64,000 nucleotides of DNA from an uncultured Clostridia bacterium (GCA_947572415.1 CANPBT010000001.1:31127-95126); one strand, 5' to 3'. Positions 48,791 to 57,710 are shown, counted from the first letter of the stretch. Made by a program: numbers and translations. The notes: a model not told the origin generated them from the sequence alone.

Positions 48791-48819
48791 AATATAGCAC
48801 GCGGCAAATAAAAAATCAA
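48791..48819 (-). promoter_or_regulatory. Promoter of rpmB
   Basis: Minus strand: TTGATT (48819-48814), 17-bp spacer, TATATT (48796-48791). Confidence 0.65.
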
Positions 48820-48889
48820 TCAAAAACGGCGTTAAAGTTTAATTTTTTTTGTTTTTTCCAAAATAATTTAAGGGAATTGCAAAATATTC

Positions 48890-48918
48890 TTGCAAAATAT
48901 TATTAATTGATATAGAAT
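48890..48918 (+). promoter_or_regulatory. Promoter of asp23
   Basis: TTGCAA (48890-48895), 17-bp spacer, TAGAAT (48913-48918). Confidence 0.65.
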
Positions 48919-48980
48919 ATAAAAAGGAAAAGCTTGTAAAAAGCGTATTGTTGCAGGCCTATCCGCGGAAGGAAAAAGTT

Positions 48981-49331
48981 ATGGCAGTTAACACAAGCAA
49001 CGTATTCGGTAAAATATCAATATCCGATTCCGCCATCGCAAAGGTGGCTAAAAACGCTGCCCTCGAATGTTACGGAATTGTCGATACGGTATCCAGAAAG
49101 TTTACCGATTCGCTTTCCGAGCTTTTGAAAAAGCAGACGGGCGGGCGCGGGATAAAGGTAGTTACTTCCGGTGACAGAATTTATATCGACGTTTACGTCA
49201 TTATAAAATACGGCGTTTCAATAAACGCAGTGGCGGAGTCGCTTAAAGAAAGCGTCAAATACAAAGTGGAAAAATTCACGGGTATGATTGTCGATACCGT
49301 CAATGTGAATATTATAGGAGTCAAATTGTAA
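48981..49331 (+). CDS. Asp23/Gls24 family envelope-stress protein (YloU-like)
   Basis: A 116-residue protein with the Asp23 core: ISDSAIAKVAKNAALECYGI, then IYIDVYVIIKYGVSI and the C-terminal VNVNIIGVKL. Family members associate with the membrane and affect envelope homeostasis. AAGGAA precedes ATG 48981. It is normally paired with fakA, as here. Confidence 0.92.
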   Translation: MAVNTSNVFGKISISDSAIAKVAKNAALECYGIVDTVSRKFTDSLSELLKKQTGGRGIKVVTSGDRIYIDVYVIIKYGVSINAVAESLKESVKYKVEKFTGMIVDTVNVNIIGVKL

Positions 49332-49377
49332 GCCTTATACTATATATTTTAATTATATATAGCGATAAGGCTTTTTC
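49331..49377 (+). terminator. Intrinsic terminator of asp23
   Basis: AGCCTTAT with ATAAGGCT and an inner AT stem, followed by TTTTT. Confidence 0.8.
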
Positions 49378-49404
49378 GGGTGTATTTATTTAAATAATAA
49401 CGAC

Positions 49405-49497
49405 GGAAAACGCAAGGTCGGATTGATTTCGACCGTTAAGCGTTTTCGCGACAAAAAAATCTCACGAAAATTTTGTGCAACAAAATTTTGTGAACAA
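49405..49497 (+). repeat. Family-C bulged hairpin fused to family-B palindrome, upstream of fakA
   Basis: Stem-1 49406-49413/49440-49447 (GAAAACGC with GCGTTTTC), AA bulge, stem-2 49416-49422/49428-49434 (GGTCGGA with TTCGACC), 5-nt loop, GTTAA bulge 49435-49439, then GCGACAAAAAAAT and a B palindrome (CTCACGAAAATTTTGTG with CAACAAAATTTTGTGA). Spacing is identical to 12734-12775 while both stems differ by compensating pairs. Confidence 0.75.
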
Positions 49498-49509
49498 AAG
49501 GATCTTATT

Positions 49510-51162
49510 ATGCAGAAAAACATCAACAGCACCGAGTTCAGGAAGATGGTTGCAAGCGGTGCAAGAATGCTTGAAATAAACAGGGCTAAGGTAGACTCCC
49601 TGAACGTGTTCCCGGTACCCGACGGCGATACCGGCACTAATATGTCGCTCACCATGCAGTCGGCTATAAAGGAGATGAACGCGTGTTCTTCGAACCGCTT
49701 TCAAGAAATTTGCGACGCGGTTTCAAAGGGTGCGCTGCGCGGCGCGCGCGGCAACTCGGGCGTTATATCATCCCAGATATTCAGGGGCATATGCTCCGTT
49801 TTAAAGGACACGAAAGACGCTTTCGATACCAAAACCTTCGCAAAGGCGATGGAGGCGGGTACGAAAGTCGCTTACAGCGCGGTGTCTATCCCCAAAGAGG
49901 GCACGATACTTACCGTTGTCAGAATGATGAGCGAGTCGGCAGTCAAGCTCGCGAATAAGAATAAAGACTTCGTGGAGTTCCTCACGGCGCTCATCGAAGT
50001 GGGCGACGAGGCGCTTGCAAAAACCCCCGAGCTTCTGCCCGTTTTAAAAAAGGCGGGCGTAGTGGATTCGGGCGGCGTCGGGCTTATGATGATAATGCGC
50101 GGCTTCCTCGCGGCGATAACGGGCGAGGACATCGGCACCGATTCTATACCCACCGAAGCGCAGGAGGGTAAAAAGGACGAGGACATGTTCGGCGATAACT
50201 CGGATATCGTCAACCTCGATTTGGGCGATATCGAATTTGCGTATTGCACCGAATTTTTCATTATACATTTGAAACAGATGACCACGCTCGCCGATATCGA
50301 CAAGCTTAAAGAAAAGCTTATGAGCATAGGCGACTCGGTAATCTGTATAGGCGATCTGGAGCTCGTCAAGGTTCACGTGCACACAAACACGCCGGGCGTA
50401 GCGCTTTCGTACGCGCTCGAACTCGGCGAGCTGGACAGACTGAAAATAGAAAATATGCTCGAAGAGAATCGCGCGCTCAAAGCCAAGCTCGAAGCCGAGA
50501 AAAAGGAAATGGGCATGCTTGCAATCTGTGCCGGTAAGGGGCTTGAAGAAATTTTCAAGGATTTAATGTGCGACAGAGTAATCGAGGGCGGACAGACTAT
50601 GAACCCTTCGGCGCAGGATATAGCCGACGCGGTGCAGAAAATCAACGCCTCCAACGTGTTCGTATTCCCCAACAACTCAAACGTAATACTTGCGGCGGAG
50701 CAGGCGAAAGCGCTCGTCACCAACCGAATTATACACGTCATACCCACCAAAAACGTGCCGCAGGGCTTTGCGGCGGCGCTTGCGTTCAACCCCGACGCTT
50801 CCGTCCCCGAAAACAAGACGGATATGACCCACGCGATAGACTACGTCGCTTCGGGCATGGTTACGCATGCGGTCAGAAATACAACTATGAACGGCTTCAA
50901 GCTCAAAGAGGGCGATATTATCGGGCTTGACAACAAGCGTATTCTCGCAAAGGGCCGCAGCATAGAGGAAGCCACGCTTGCGCTCATTAAAGCGTTAAAG
51001 ACGGGCGACCACGAAATGATTACGCTGTATTACGGCGAGGGCGTCACCGAAGAGGACGCAAACGCGCTCGTTGAAAAGGTAACCGAAACTTATCCGGAGT
51101 GCGACGTGGACGTACATTACGGCGGGCAGCCCGTATATTACTATATGGTATCACTCGAATAG
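49510..51162 (+). CDS. fakA: Fatty-acid kinase subunit A / DAK-phosphatase family protein (YloV)
   Basis: A 550-residue protein. The N-terminal DhaL-type kinase domain (1-200) has VFPVPDGDTGTNMSLTM, with the Asp residues that bind Mg-ATP; a central domain and a C-terminal DAK1-like domain follow. FakA phosphorylates fatty acids presented by FakB. I set the start at 49510 (AAAAGGA upstream). A B-type element starts at the TAG stop (TTCACGTAATTTTGC). Confidence 0.93.
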   Translation: MQKNINSTEFRKMVASGARMLEINRAKVDSLNVFPVPDGDTGTNMSLTMQSAIKEMNACSSNRFQEICDAVSKGALRGARGNSGVISSQIFRGICSVLKDTKDAFDTKTFAKAMEAGTKVAYSAVSIPKEGTILTVVRMMSESAVKLANKNKDFVEFLTALIEVGDEALAKTPELLPVLKKAGVVDSGGVGLMMIMRGFLAAITGEDIGTDSIPTEAQEGKKDEDMFGDNSDIVNLDLGDIEFAYCTEFFIIHLKQMTTLADIDKLKEKLMSIGDSVICIGDLELVKVHVHTNTPGVALSYALELGELDRLKIENMLEENRALKAKLEAEKKEMGMLAICAGKGLEEIFKDLMCDRVIEGGQTMNPSAQDIADAVQKINASNVFVFPNNSNVILAAEQAKALVTNRIIHVIPTKNVPQGFAAALAFNPDASVPENKTDMTHAIDYVASGMVTHAVRNTTMNGFKLKEGDIIGLDNKRILAKGRSIEEATLALIKALKTGDHEMITLYYGEGVTEEDANALVEKVTETYPECDVDVHYGGQPVYYYMVSLE

Positions 51163-51234
51163 TTCACGTAATTTTGCTGATGAAAAGGCAAGGGAAACAG
51201 GAAGGGAAGACGTCGTCTTCCCTATAAATTTATT

Positions 51235-53241
51235 ATGCAGCTTACAGATTTGAAGTTCGTTTCCGAAAAGCGGGAAAAGGACCTGAACAAACTCAATATT
51301 TACACCGTCGAAGAGCTGTGCCGCCACTTCCCGCGCGACTACCTCGATATGACCTGCGTAACTCAGCTGAAATACGCGTACCATAACGACGTGGTGCTTA
51401 CCGCGTGCGAGGTTTTGAACGCGGAATACAACCGATATTCCCGCCGCCCGCACGTAAAGGCGCTGTGCCAGCAGGGCGGGTATCTTTTCACCGCTATATG
51501 GTTCAACCAGCCCTACGTTATGTCTAAGCTGGGTCGCGGCGAATATCTGTTTTACGGCAGGGTTCAGAACAAGTACGGTATGGGCTGTACCATGGTCAAC
51601 CCGTCGTTCGAGCGCGCGGACAAAAAATCCTTTTTAACGGGCTATATCCCCGTATATCCGCTGTCGGGCTCGCTCACGCAGGGCGTAGTCCGCGCCGCGG
51701 TCAGGCAGGCTGTTTCAAAGACGGTGTTCAACAGCCTTATCCCCGAGCCGCTTCAAAAAAAATATTCCCTGCCGCCGCTGAAAGAGGCGTACCGCAAGGT
51801 GCACTGCCCCGAAAACAAAGGCGACGTCGAAGAGGGCTCCGCAAGGATTGCGCTCGAAGAATATTTCCTGCTCATATCCGCGTTCAACGTGATAAAGGGC
51901 GGGCGGGACGAAGCGCGGCTCAACCGTTACAGCGCAACCCGCGAGGAGCTCGACGGGTTTGTCGCGCGCTTTCCGTTCAGGTTCACGGCAGGGCAGAAGG
52001 GCGCGGTTGAGGATATATATTCAAACTTGATTTCGCCGCATAAAATGAACAGGCTTTTACAGGGCGACGTGGGCAGCGGCAAGACCGCCGTTGCGCTCGC
52101 CGCGATATATATGGCGGTCAAATCGGGATATCAGGCTGCAATGATAGCCCCGACCGAGGTTCTGGCAAGGCAGAACGCTGCGCTTATTGAAAGATATTTT
52201 CCCGAATACCGCACGGCTGCGCTTACGGGCTCTACGCCCGCCGCCGAAAAACGCGCGGTTAAGCAGGGGATATGCAGCGGTGAAATAAATATCGTATGCG
52301 GCACGCACGCAGTCATTCAGGGCGACGTCGCGTTTAAAAAGCTTTCGCTCGTGGTGTGCGACGAGCAGCACCGCTTCGGGGTCGCGCAGCGCGCCTCGCT
52401 GACGGATAAGGGCGAGGGGTGCGACGTGCTTATCATGTCGGCAACCCCCATACCCCGCACGCTGTCGCTCATATTCTACGGCGACCTCGACGTCACCTCG
52501 ATAAAGGATAAGCCCGCGGCAAGGCAGGAAATTTCCACTTCGGTTATTCCCGAACGCAAGTACGGGGATATGCTCAGATACGTAGCAGCGGAGGCGCGAA
52601 AGGGCAACCGCACGTACTTCGTCTGCCCCAAAATCGATGGCGACGAGGAGGGGACGGTTATGTCCGTAACCGAGCTTTACGAGGAGCTTTGCGCGAAAAT
52701 GCCTTCGGTGCGCGTCGCGCTCTTGCACGGCAAAATGAAGGACAAGCAAAAAAACGAGGTAATGGCGGCTTTCAAGTCGGGCGAGTACGACTGCCTCGTT
52801 TCGACAACCGTAATCGAAGTCGGCGTGGACGTTCCCGAAGCGACGACAATGATAATTTACAATGCCGAAAGGTTCGGGCTGTCGCAATTGCACCAGCTGC
52901 GCGGCAGGGTCGGCAGAGGCGACAAAAAGAGCTATTGCTTTTTACTATGCGGTGCGGATACAGAGGAGGCGGCGGAAAGGCTTGCAGTAATCAAAAACAA
53001 CACCGACGGGTTTAAAATAGCGGAGGAAGATTTGCGGCTAAGGGGCGGCGGGGACTTTATGGGCACGCGCCAGAGCGGGAAAATGCTCGGTGAAATAAAA
53101 AATCTGAAATTTCCCGTCGAAACGATATTCACGGCGAAAGCGCTGTCCGACGAAGCTTTTTCGGGGCGGTACGACACGCGTTATTTATCCCGCGTCGCCG
53201 CGGCGAAATACGAAAGCTTAAAGGACGTGACGCTCAACTGA
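51235..53241 (+). CDS. recG: ATP-dependent DNA helicase RecG
   Basis: A 668-residue branch-migration helicase for stalled forks and Holliday junctions. It has the N-terminal wedge/OB domain, Walker A GDVGSGKTAVAL near residue 277, DEQH box VVCDEQHRFG, and motif VI QLRGRVGRG; the C-terminal LRLRGGGDFMGTRQSG is typical. A 20-bp palindrome (AGGGAAGACG mirrored, 51203-51223) lies upstream with no good Shine-Dalgarno. Confidence 0.96.
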   Translation: MQLTDLKFVSEKREKDLNKLNIYTVEELCRHFPRDYLDMTCVTQLKYAYHNDVVLTACEVLNAEYNRYSRRPHVKALCQQGGYLFTAIWFNQPYVMSKLGRGEYLFYGRVQNKYGMGCTMVNPSFERADKKSFLTGYIPVYPLSGSLTQGVVRAAVRQAVSKTVFNSLIPEPLQKKYSLPPLKEAYRKVHCPENKGDVEEGSARIALEEYFLLISAFNVIKGGRDEARLNRYSATREELDGFVARFPFRFTAGQKGAVEDIYSNLISPHKMNRLLQGDVGSGKTAVALAAIYMAVKSGYQAAMIAPTEVLARQNAALIERYFPEYRTAALTGSTPAAEKRAVKQGICSGEINIVCGTHAVIQGDVAFKKLSLVVCDEQHRFGVAQRASLTDKGEGCDVLIMSATPIPRTLSLIFYGDLDVTSIKDKPAARQEISTSVIPERKYGDMLRYVAAEARKGNRTYFVCPKIDGDEEGTVMSVTELYEELCAKMPSVRVALLHGKMKDKQKNEVMAAFKSGEYDCLVSTTVIEVGVDVPEATTMIIYNAERFGLSQLHQLRGRVGRGDKKSYCFLLCGADTEEAAERLAVIKNNTDGFKIAEEDLRLRGGGDFMGTRQSGKMLGEIKNLKFPVETIFTAKALSDEAFSGRYDTRYLSRVAAAKYESLKDVTLN

Positions 53242-53277
53242 AATACGCTCCGCGCCGCAGAGACACCCGTTTTTTTA

Positions 53278-53306
53278 TTGACAAAAATTTTACAAGCGTA
53301 TATAAT
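53278..53306 (+). promoter_or_regulatory. Consensus sigma-A promoter of nadA
   Basis: TTGACA (53278-53283), 17-bp spacer, TATAAT (53301-53306): a perfect consensus. Confidence 0.85.
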
Positions 53307-53331
53307 TCATATCAATCGGATAGGATTTACA

Positions 53332-54246
53332 ATGATTAAAGATTTACAGCAAAAAATATTAAAGATAAAAAGCGAGAACGACGCGTGTATTCTTGCCCAC
53401 AGCTATATGCCGGAAGAAATCTGCGAGGTCGCGGATTTTACGGGCGACAGCTTCGCGCTGTCGGTAAAGGCTAAATCCGCGCCGCAGAGCACGATAGTGA
53501 TGTGCGGCGTCAGGTTTATGGCGGAGGTGGTAAAAATGCTTTCGCCGGATAAACGCGTGTATCTTGCCAACGCTCGGGCGGGCTGTCCCATGGCGGAGCA
53601 ATTCAGCGCGGAAACGGTCGCCGCGATAAAGAGGGAGCACCCCGATTACGCCGTGGTGGCGTATATAAATACAACGGCGGAGCTTAAAACGGTTGCCGAC
53701 GTGTGCGTAACTTCGTCAAGCGCAGTCAAAATCTGTCGCGCCCTGCCGCAGAAAAATATACTGTTCATACCCGATATAAACCTCGGCACGTACGTAAAAA
53801 ATCAGCTTCCCGAAAAAAATTTCATATTGCTGGAGGGCGGGTGCCCCACTCACTCCAACGTGACACGCGCCGCTGCGCTCGCCGCGAAAGAGGCGCACCC
53901 CGACGCGCTTTTGCTCGTTCACCCCGAGTGTCGCCCCGAAGTAACCGCCCTTGCGGATTACGTCGGTTCCACCGCTGGTATTATGGAGTTTGCGGAAAAA
54001 TCGGATAAGCGCGGATTTATCATAGGCACCGAAAACGCTATCGTGCAGCACTTGCAATTCAGGTGCCCCGATAAGGATTTTTATCCGCTGTCTGTCGACC
54101 TAGTTTGCAATAATATGAAAGCGACCACGCTTTACGACATTTTGCACTGCCTCGAAGGGCGGGGCGGGGAGCAAATAACCATGGACGAGAGTCTGCGCCT
54201 GAAAGCGGTGAAATCGATAGATAAAATGATAGAGTTCGGAGGTTGA
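53332..54246 (+). CDS. nadA: Quinolinate synthase NadA
   Basis: Condenses iminoaspartate with DHAP to quinolinate for NAD synthesis, using a [4Fe-4S] cluster. It is 304 residues with AHSYMPEEICEVADFTGDS, VMCGVRFMAE, EGGCPTHSNV and HPECRPEV, which hold the cluster cysteines. nadB and nadC are not in the window. It sits beside the Fe-S assembly genes it depends on; the iscR-like start lies 1 nt after its stop. Confidence 0.95.
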   Translation: MIKDLQQKILKIKSENDACILAHSYMPEEICEVADFTGDSFALSVKAKSAPQSTIVMCGVRFMAEVVKMLSPDKRVYLANARAGCPMAEQFSAETVAAIKREHPDYAVVAYINTTAELKTVADVCVTSSSAVKICRALPQKNILFIPDINLGTYVKNQLPEKNFILLEGGCPTHSNVTRAAALAAKEAHPDALLLVHPECRPEVTALADYVGSTAGIMEFAEKSDKRGFIIGTENAIVQHLQFRCPDKDFYPLSVDLVCNNMKATTLYDILHCLEGRGGEQITMDESLRLKAVKSIDKMIEFGG

Positions 54247-54247
54247 C

Positions 54248-54643
54248 GTGTTTATAACCACGAAAGGCAGAAACGCGCTTAAAATTATGATAGACCTTGC
54301 CGTGCACTACGGCGAGGGCAACGTGTCGCTCGGCGACGTTGCGGAGCGACAGAAAGAATCTTTGAAATATCTCGAAGCGTCCGCGGCTCAGCTTACGGCG
54401 GCGGGGCTTGTTATAGGCGCGCGCGGCAAAAGCGGCGGATATAAGCTTGCAAGAAAGCCCGAGGAATACACCGTCGCGGAAATCTTGTTGTCGGGCGAGG
54501 GCACTCTGTCGCCCGTGCAATGCCTTGACAACGGCTGCGAAAACGCATGCAACTGCATGACCTTGCCGCTGTTTAAGGAGCTGGACGAAGTTATTATGAA
54601 CTTTCTGACCTCGAAAACCCTGAAAGATTTGATAAACAAATAA
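54248..54643 (+). CDS. Rrf2/IscR-family Fe-S-responsive regulator
   Basis: A 131-residue Rrf2 protein: winged helix (1-80, with SLKYLEASAAQLTAAGLV recognition region) and a Cys cluster at 92, 97, 101 and 103 that can hold an iron-sulfur cluster. It probably represses the nifS-nifU operon downstream through the ATTCCTATT inverted repeat. GTG start with GGAGGT inside the end of nadA. Confidence 0.9.
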   Translation: MFITTKGRNALKIMIDLAVHYGEGNVSLGDVAERQKESLKYLEASAAQLTAAGLVIGARGKSGGYKLARKPEEYTVAEILLSGEGTLSPVQCLDNGCENACNCMTLPLFKELDEVIMNFLTSKTLKDLINK

Positions 54644-54658
54644 TATAAAGCCTCAATC

Positions 54659-54837
54659 CCTATTGACAAAACCGCACTTTAAGAGCGCACTAAAATATTT
54701 CAAATATTTTCGTAAATTGTTTTAATTCCTATTGACAAAACCGCACTTTAAGTGCGCACTTGTGAAAAAAGGAATGCTCGTCGGAGATAAAATATTTCAA
54801 ATATTTTCGTAAATTGTTTTAATTCCTATTGACAAAA
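54659..54837. repeat. Direct repeats with repeated ATTCCTATTGACA elements upstream of nifS
   Basis: A 49-bp perfect direct repeat occupies 54692-54740 and 54789-54837; a second 25-bp repeat (starting CCTATTGACAAAACC) occupies 54659-54683 and 54728-54752. Each copy ends in the CCTATTGACA element that is the -35/operator half at the nifS promoter. Confidence 0.85.
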
Positions 54838-54857
54838 TAGGAATTAAAAATTATAAT
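54821..54857 (+). promoter_or_regulatory. nifS-nifU promoter with Rrf2-type operator
   Basis: TTGACA (54829-54834), 17-bp spacer, TATAAT (54852-54857). The perfect inverted repeat AATTCCTATT-GACAA-AATAGGAATT (54821-54845) covers the -35 and resembles Rrf2-family operators; a third TAGGAATTA half-site lies at 54876-54884. Confidence 0.8.
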
Positions 54858-54889
54858 TAAATCATACTTATTTTATAGGAATTAGAAAA

Positions 54890-56080
54890 TTGAAAACGGT
54901 ATACGTAGATAACGCGGCAACAACCGCAATGAGCGACAGGGCAATCGCCGCAATGGCGCCGTATTTAAAGGAAATATACGGCAATCCGTCCTCCCTGCAT
55001 ACGGCGGGGCAGGTCGCGAAAGAGGCGCTCGAGGACGCGCGCGCCCGCATAGCCGCATGCCTTAACGCTTCCCCGAGGGAAATTTACTTTACTTCGGGCG
55101 GAAGCGAAGCGGACAACCAGTGTATACGTTCCGCCGCGCTCAACGGCGCAAGGAAGGGCAAAAAGCATATCATAACCACCGCATTCGAGCATCACGCCGT
55201 ACTGCACACCCTCAGAAAACTCGAAAAGGAAGGGTTCGAAGTAACCTGTCTCGACGTGCATTCCGACGGACTTGTTACGGCAGAGCAGGTGCAAAGGGCT
55301 ATCCGCCCCGACACCGCGCTCGTTACGGTTATGTATGCGAATAACGAGGTCGGGACTATCCAGCCCGTGCGCGAAATAGGGGAAGTCTGCAAACGTGCGG
55401 GCGTGGTTTTCCACACCGATGCCGTGCAGGCGGTGGGGCATATCCCCGTCGACGTAAAGGCGGACAATATAGATATGCTTTCGCTTTCGGCGCATAAATT
55501 CCACGGCGCAAAGGGTGTCGGTGCGGTTTATTGCAGAAAGGGTATCCCGCTCAACACTTTCGTCGAGGGCGGCGCGCAGGAGCGCGGCAGAAGAGCCGGC
55601 ACCGAAAATTTAGCCGGTATCGCTGCGATGGCGGCGGCTCTGGAAGAAGCGTGCGAAAAAATGCCCGCAAATTCCGAAAAAATGCTCGCGCTCCGCGAAA
55701 AGATTATCGACGGACTTTTGAAAATCCCGCATTCACGGCTCAACGGCAATAGAATAAAAAGGCTGCCCTCCAACGTAAACGTTTGCTTCGAGGGCATTGA
55801 GGGCGAGGGGCTTTTGCTTCTGCTCGACGATAAAGGCATATGCGCCTCGTCTGGTTCGGCTTGCACCTCGGGCTCGCTCGACCCGTCGCACGTACTGCTT
55901 GCCCTGGGGCTCCCGCACGAGGTCGCGCACGGTTCGCTGCGCATCAGCCTTTCGGAATACAACACCGAAGAGGACGCGGAGGCGATACTCAAAGCCGTGC
56001 CCGAGGTCGTGGAGTATCTTCGCGGCATTTCCCCCGTCTGGGAAGAGCTTGAAAAAGGCGAAAGAAAACATATGATATAG
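54890..56080 (+). CDS. nifS: Cysteine desulfurase (NifS/IscS type)
   Basis: A 396-residue PLP enzyme supplying sulfur for Fe-S clusters. It has VDNAATTAMS, the PLP lysine in SLSAHKFHGAKG and the active cysteine loop CASSGSACTSG near residue 325. The TTG start follows TAGGAATT. A hairpin-containing gap of 131 bp separates it from nifU. Confidence 0.95.
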   Translation: MKTVYVDNAATTAMSDRAIAAMAPYLKEIYGNPSSLHTAGQVAKEALEDARARIAACLNASPREIYFTSGGSEADNQCIRSAALNGARKGKKHIITTAFEHHAVLHTLRKLEKEGFEVTCLDVHSDGLVTAEQVQRAIRPDTALVTVMYANNEVGTIQPVREIGEVCKRAGVVFHTDAVQAVGHIPVDVKADNIDMLSLSAHKFHGAKGVGAVYCRKGIPLNTFVEGGAQERGRRAGTENLAGIAAMAAALEEACEKMPANSEKMLALREKIIDGLLKIPHSRLNGNRIKRLPSNVNVCFEGIEGEGLLLLLDDKGICASSGSACTSGSLDPSHVLLALGLPHEVAHGSLRISLSEYNTEEDAEAILKAVPEVVEYLRGISPVWEELEKGERKHMI

Positions 56081-56091
56081 TTCGCAAAAAT

Positions 56092-56145
56092 AGGCTTCCC
56101 CTCACGGGGAAACTGTCGCGAGTGTGAACGAGCGACTGATTAGGT
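56092..56145. repeat. Family-A dispersed repeat after nifS
   Basis: GGCTTCCCCTCACGGGGAAAC, a GTCGC/GCGAC hairpin, then CTGATTAGG. It begins 11 bp after the nifS stop, which is itself followed by a TTCGCAAAAATAGG family-B fragment. Confidence 0.7.
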
Positions 56146-56161
56146 GTCAAAAAATAAAAAC

Positions 56162-56196
56162 ACACGGCGCATATTTCCGCAGGAAATATGCGCCGT
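56162..56196 (+). other. Strong hairpin immediately before the nifU ribosome-binding site
   Basis: CACGGCGCATATTTCC pairs with GGAAATATGCGCCGTG; loop GCA. No U run follows, and AGGAG starts 4-5 nt later. It may protect the nifU mRNA from 3'-5' or 5' decay, or balance expression (inference). Confidence 0.5.
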
Positions 56197-56211
56197 GAAC
56201 AGGAGTATATT

Positions 56212-56652
56212 ATGGCTTTATACAGCGAAAAAGTAATGGACCATTTCAGAAATCCGCGCAACGTCGGCAAGCTTGACGACGCCGACGGTATAGGCGAAGT
56301 CGGCAACGCAAAGTGCGGCGACATTATGAAAATTTATCTGAAAATAGAAAACGACGTGATAGCCGACGTTAAATTCAACACTTTCGGTTGCGGCAGCGCG
56401 ATTGCTTCGTCGTCTATGGCTACCGAGCTTATCAAAGGCAAACCTATATCCGAGGCTTTGGAGCTCACGAACAAAGCGGTTGCCGAGGCGCTTGACGGGC
56501 TTCCCGCGCACAAGCTGCACTGCTCCGTACTCGCGGAGGAGGCTATCCGCGCCGCCATTAAAGACTATTACGACAAAAACGGAATAGCATACGACAAAGC
56601 TATGTTCCCCGACCCTCACGACGAGGAAGAGCACGGCTTCGAAGAAGAATAA
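56212..56652 (+). CDS. nifU: Fe-S cluster scaffold protein NifU/IscU-like
   Basis: A 146-residue scaffold with the three ligating cysteines in NAKCGDIM, FGCGSAIASSS and LHCSVLAEEAI. It lacks the C-terminal Nfu domain. The start at 56212 has AGGAG 7 nt upstream. It works with the adjacent cysteine desulfurase. Confidence 0.95.
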   Translation: MALYSEKVMDHFRNPRNVGKLDDADGIGEVGNAKCGDIMKIYLKIENDVIADVKFNTFGCGSAIASSSMATELIKGKPISEALELTNKAVAEALDGLPAHKLHCSVLAEEAIRAAIKDYYDKNGIAYDKAMFPDPHDEEEHGFEEE

Positions 56653-56664
56653 TCATTAATCGAT

Positions 56665-56702
56665 ACGGCGGAAGCGCATATTGCGCTTCCGCCGTCTTTT
56701 TA
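56665..56702. terminator. Bidirectional intrinsic terminator
   Basis: ACGGCGGAAGCGCA (56665-56678) with TGCGCTTCCGCCGT (56682-56695), followed by CTTTTTAC; between convergent nifU and araC-type genes. Confidence 0.92.
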
Positions 56703-57575
56703 CGCGTCTGAGGATTCGAGCAAAAGGCACTCGTTCAGAGTAGGGTTCTTGCTGGTTTCGTTCAGCGTGTCGTATCTGTTTGTCAAAACAAAGCCTTTGG
56801 GCAGGGTTTTGGGCGAATAGCCCGTAATGCTTTTGAAAGTTCTGTTAAAATTACGAATCGTCATAAACCCGCAGCGCGAGGAAATTTCTGTTACGGTCAA
56901 ATCGGCGTTTTCGTTCAGCATACTCACCGCCCTTTCGCAGCGAACGTAATTTAAATACTGTGAAAAGGTTATGCCCGTAAGCTTGTGGAAAAGGCGCGAA
57001 AAGTAGGTCGGGTTCATATTCATAAATTTCGCCGCCCTTTCGAAGTCGTAGTCGGCGCAGTTTTGCTCGGCGTCCTCCATAAGCTCGATAACCCTCTCCG
57101 ACGTGCTCATGCCCGCCTTTCTCTCGGTAAGCTTTTCATTTCGTAAAATGTCTATTAGCGCGGAGGTCAGCTCGACTGTCATTCGCCGACGGTAAAATTG
57201 CTTTTTTTCAAGATATTCCTTCTTAAGCCTTGAATACAGCGCGGGGATATCGCAGTAATGTTTAAGCGCGGGGCATTCGGGGGTAAGTCCTCCGGTTATA
57301 AAATCCAAAAGCCCCGCGTCGAAAACTATCATAGTAACTTCGGTATCCGGGTCGACGGCGTTTGTGCTGTGTATGGTTTTGCCGTCGATAAAAAACGACC
57401 GCCCCGCCGCAACGCGATAATTTATCCGGTTGCACAGCACGTTCAGCTCGCCCTTGTCCACGTAAATAAGCTCGCACTCGTAATGCCAGTGCGGCATATT
57501 GCGCGAGTTTTTATATCTTCCTATCCATATCGAGGCGCCTTTTTGTATCCGCCATTCCTCGCGATTAATAATCAT
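56700..57575 (-). CDS. AraC-family transcriptional regulator
   Basis: A 291-residue regulator with an N-terminal cupin sensor (PHWHYECELIYVDKGEL, residues 27-85) and a C-terminal two-HTH AraC domain (about 165-270, with FMTIRNFNRTFKSITGYSP). It is divergent from the galactosidase-galTKM operon and is its likely activator, responding to a galactoside or derivative (inference). Confidence 0.9.
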   Translation of the reverse strand: MIINREEWRIQKGASIWIGRYKNSRNMPHWHYECELIYVDKGELNVLCNRINYRVAAGRSFFIDGKTIHSTNAVDPDTEVTMIVFDAGLLDFITGGLTPECPALKHYCDIPALYSRLKKEYLEKKQFYRRRMTVELTSALIDILRNEKLTERKAGMSTSERVIELMEDAEQNCADYDFERAAKFMNMNPTYFSRLFHKLTGITFSQYLNYVRCERAVSMLNENADLTVTEISSRCGFMTIRNFNRTFKSITGYSPKTLPKGFVLTNRYDTLNETSKNPTLNECLLLESSDA

Positions 57576-57675
57576 ATCGTCACCAACTGCTTACGTACAT
57601 AAAAATTATAATATTATTTTTCCATTAAGTCAACATTAAAAGTAAATAAAAGTCCAAAAAGCGTAAAATAATATC

Positions 57676-57704
57676 TTGAAATGGGGTAATAAAAATGATA
57701 GAAT
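57676..57704 (+). promoter_or_regulatory. Promoter of a small RNA upstream of the gal operon
   Basis: TTGAAA (57676-57681), 17-bp spacer, TAGAAT (57699-57704); about 110 nt before an intrinsic terminator at 57789-57825. Confidence 0.55.
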
Positions 57705-57710
57705 GAAGCA

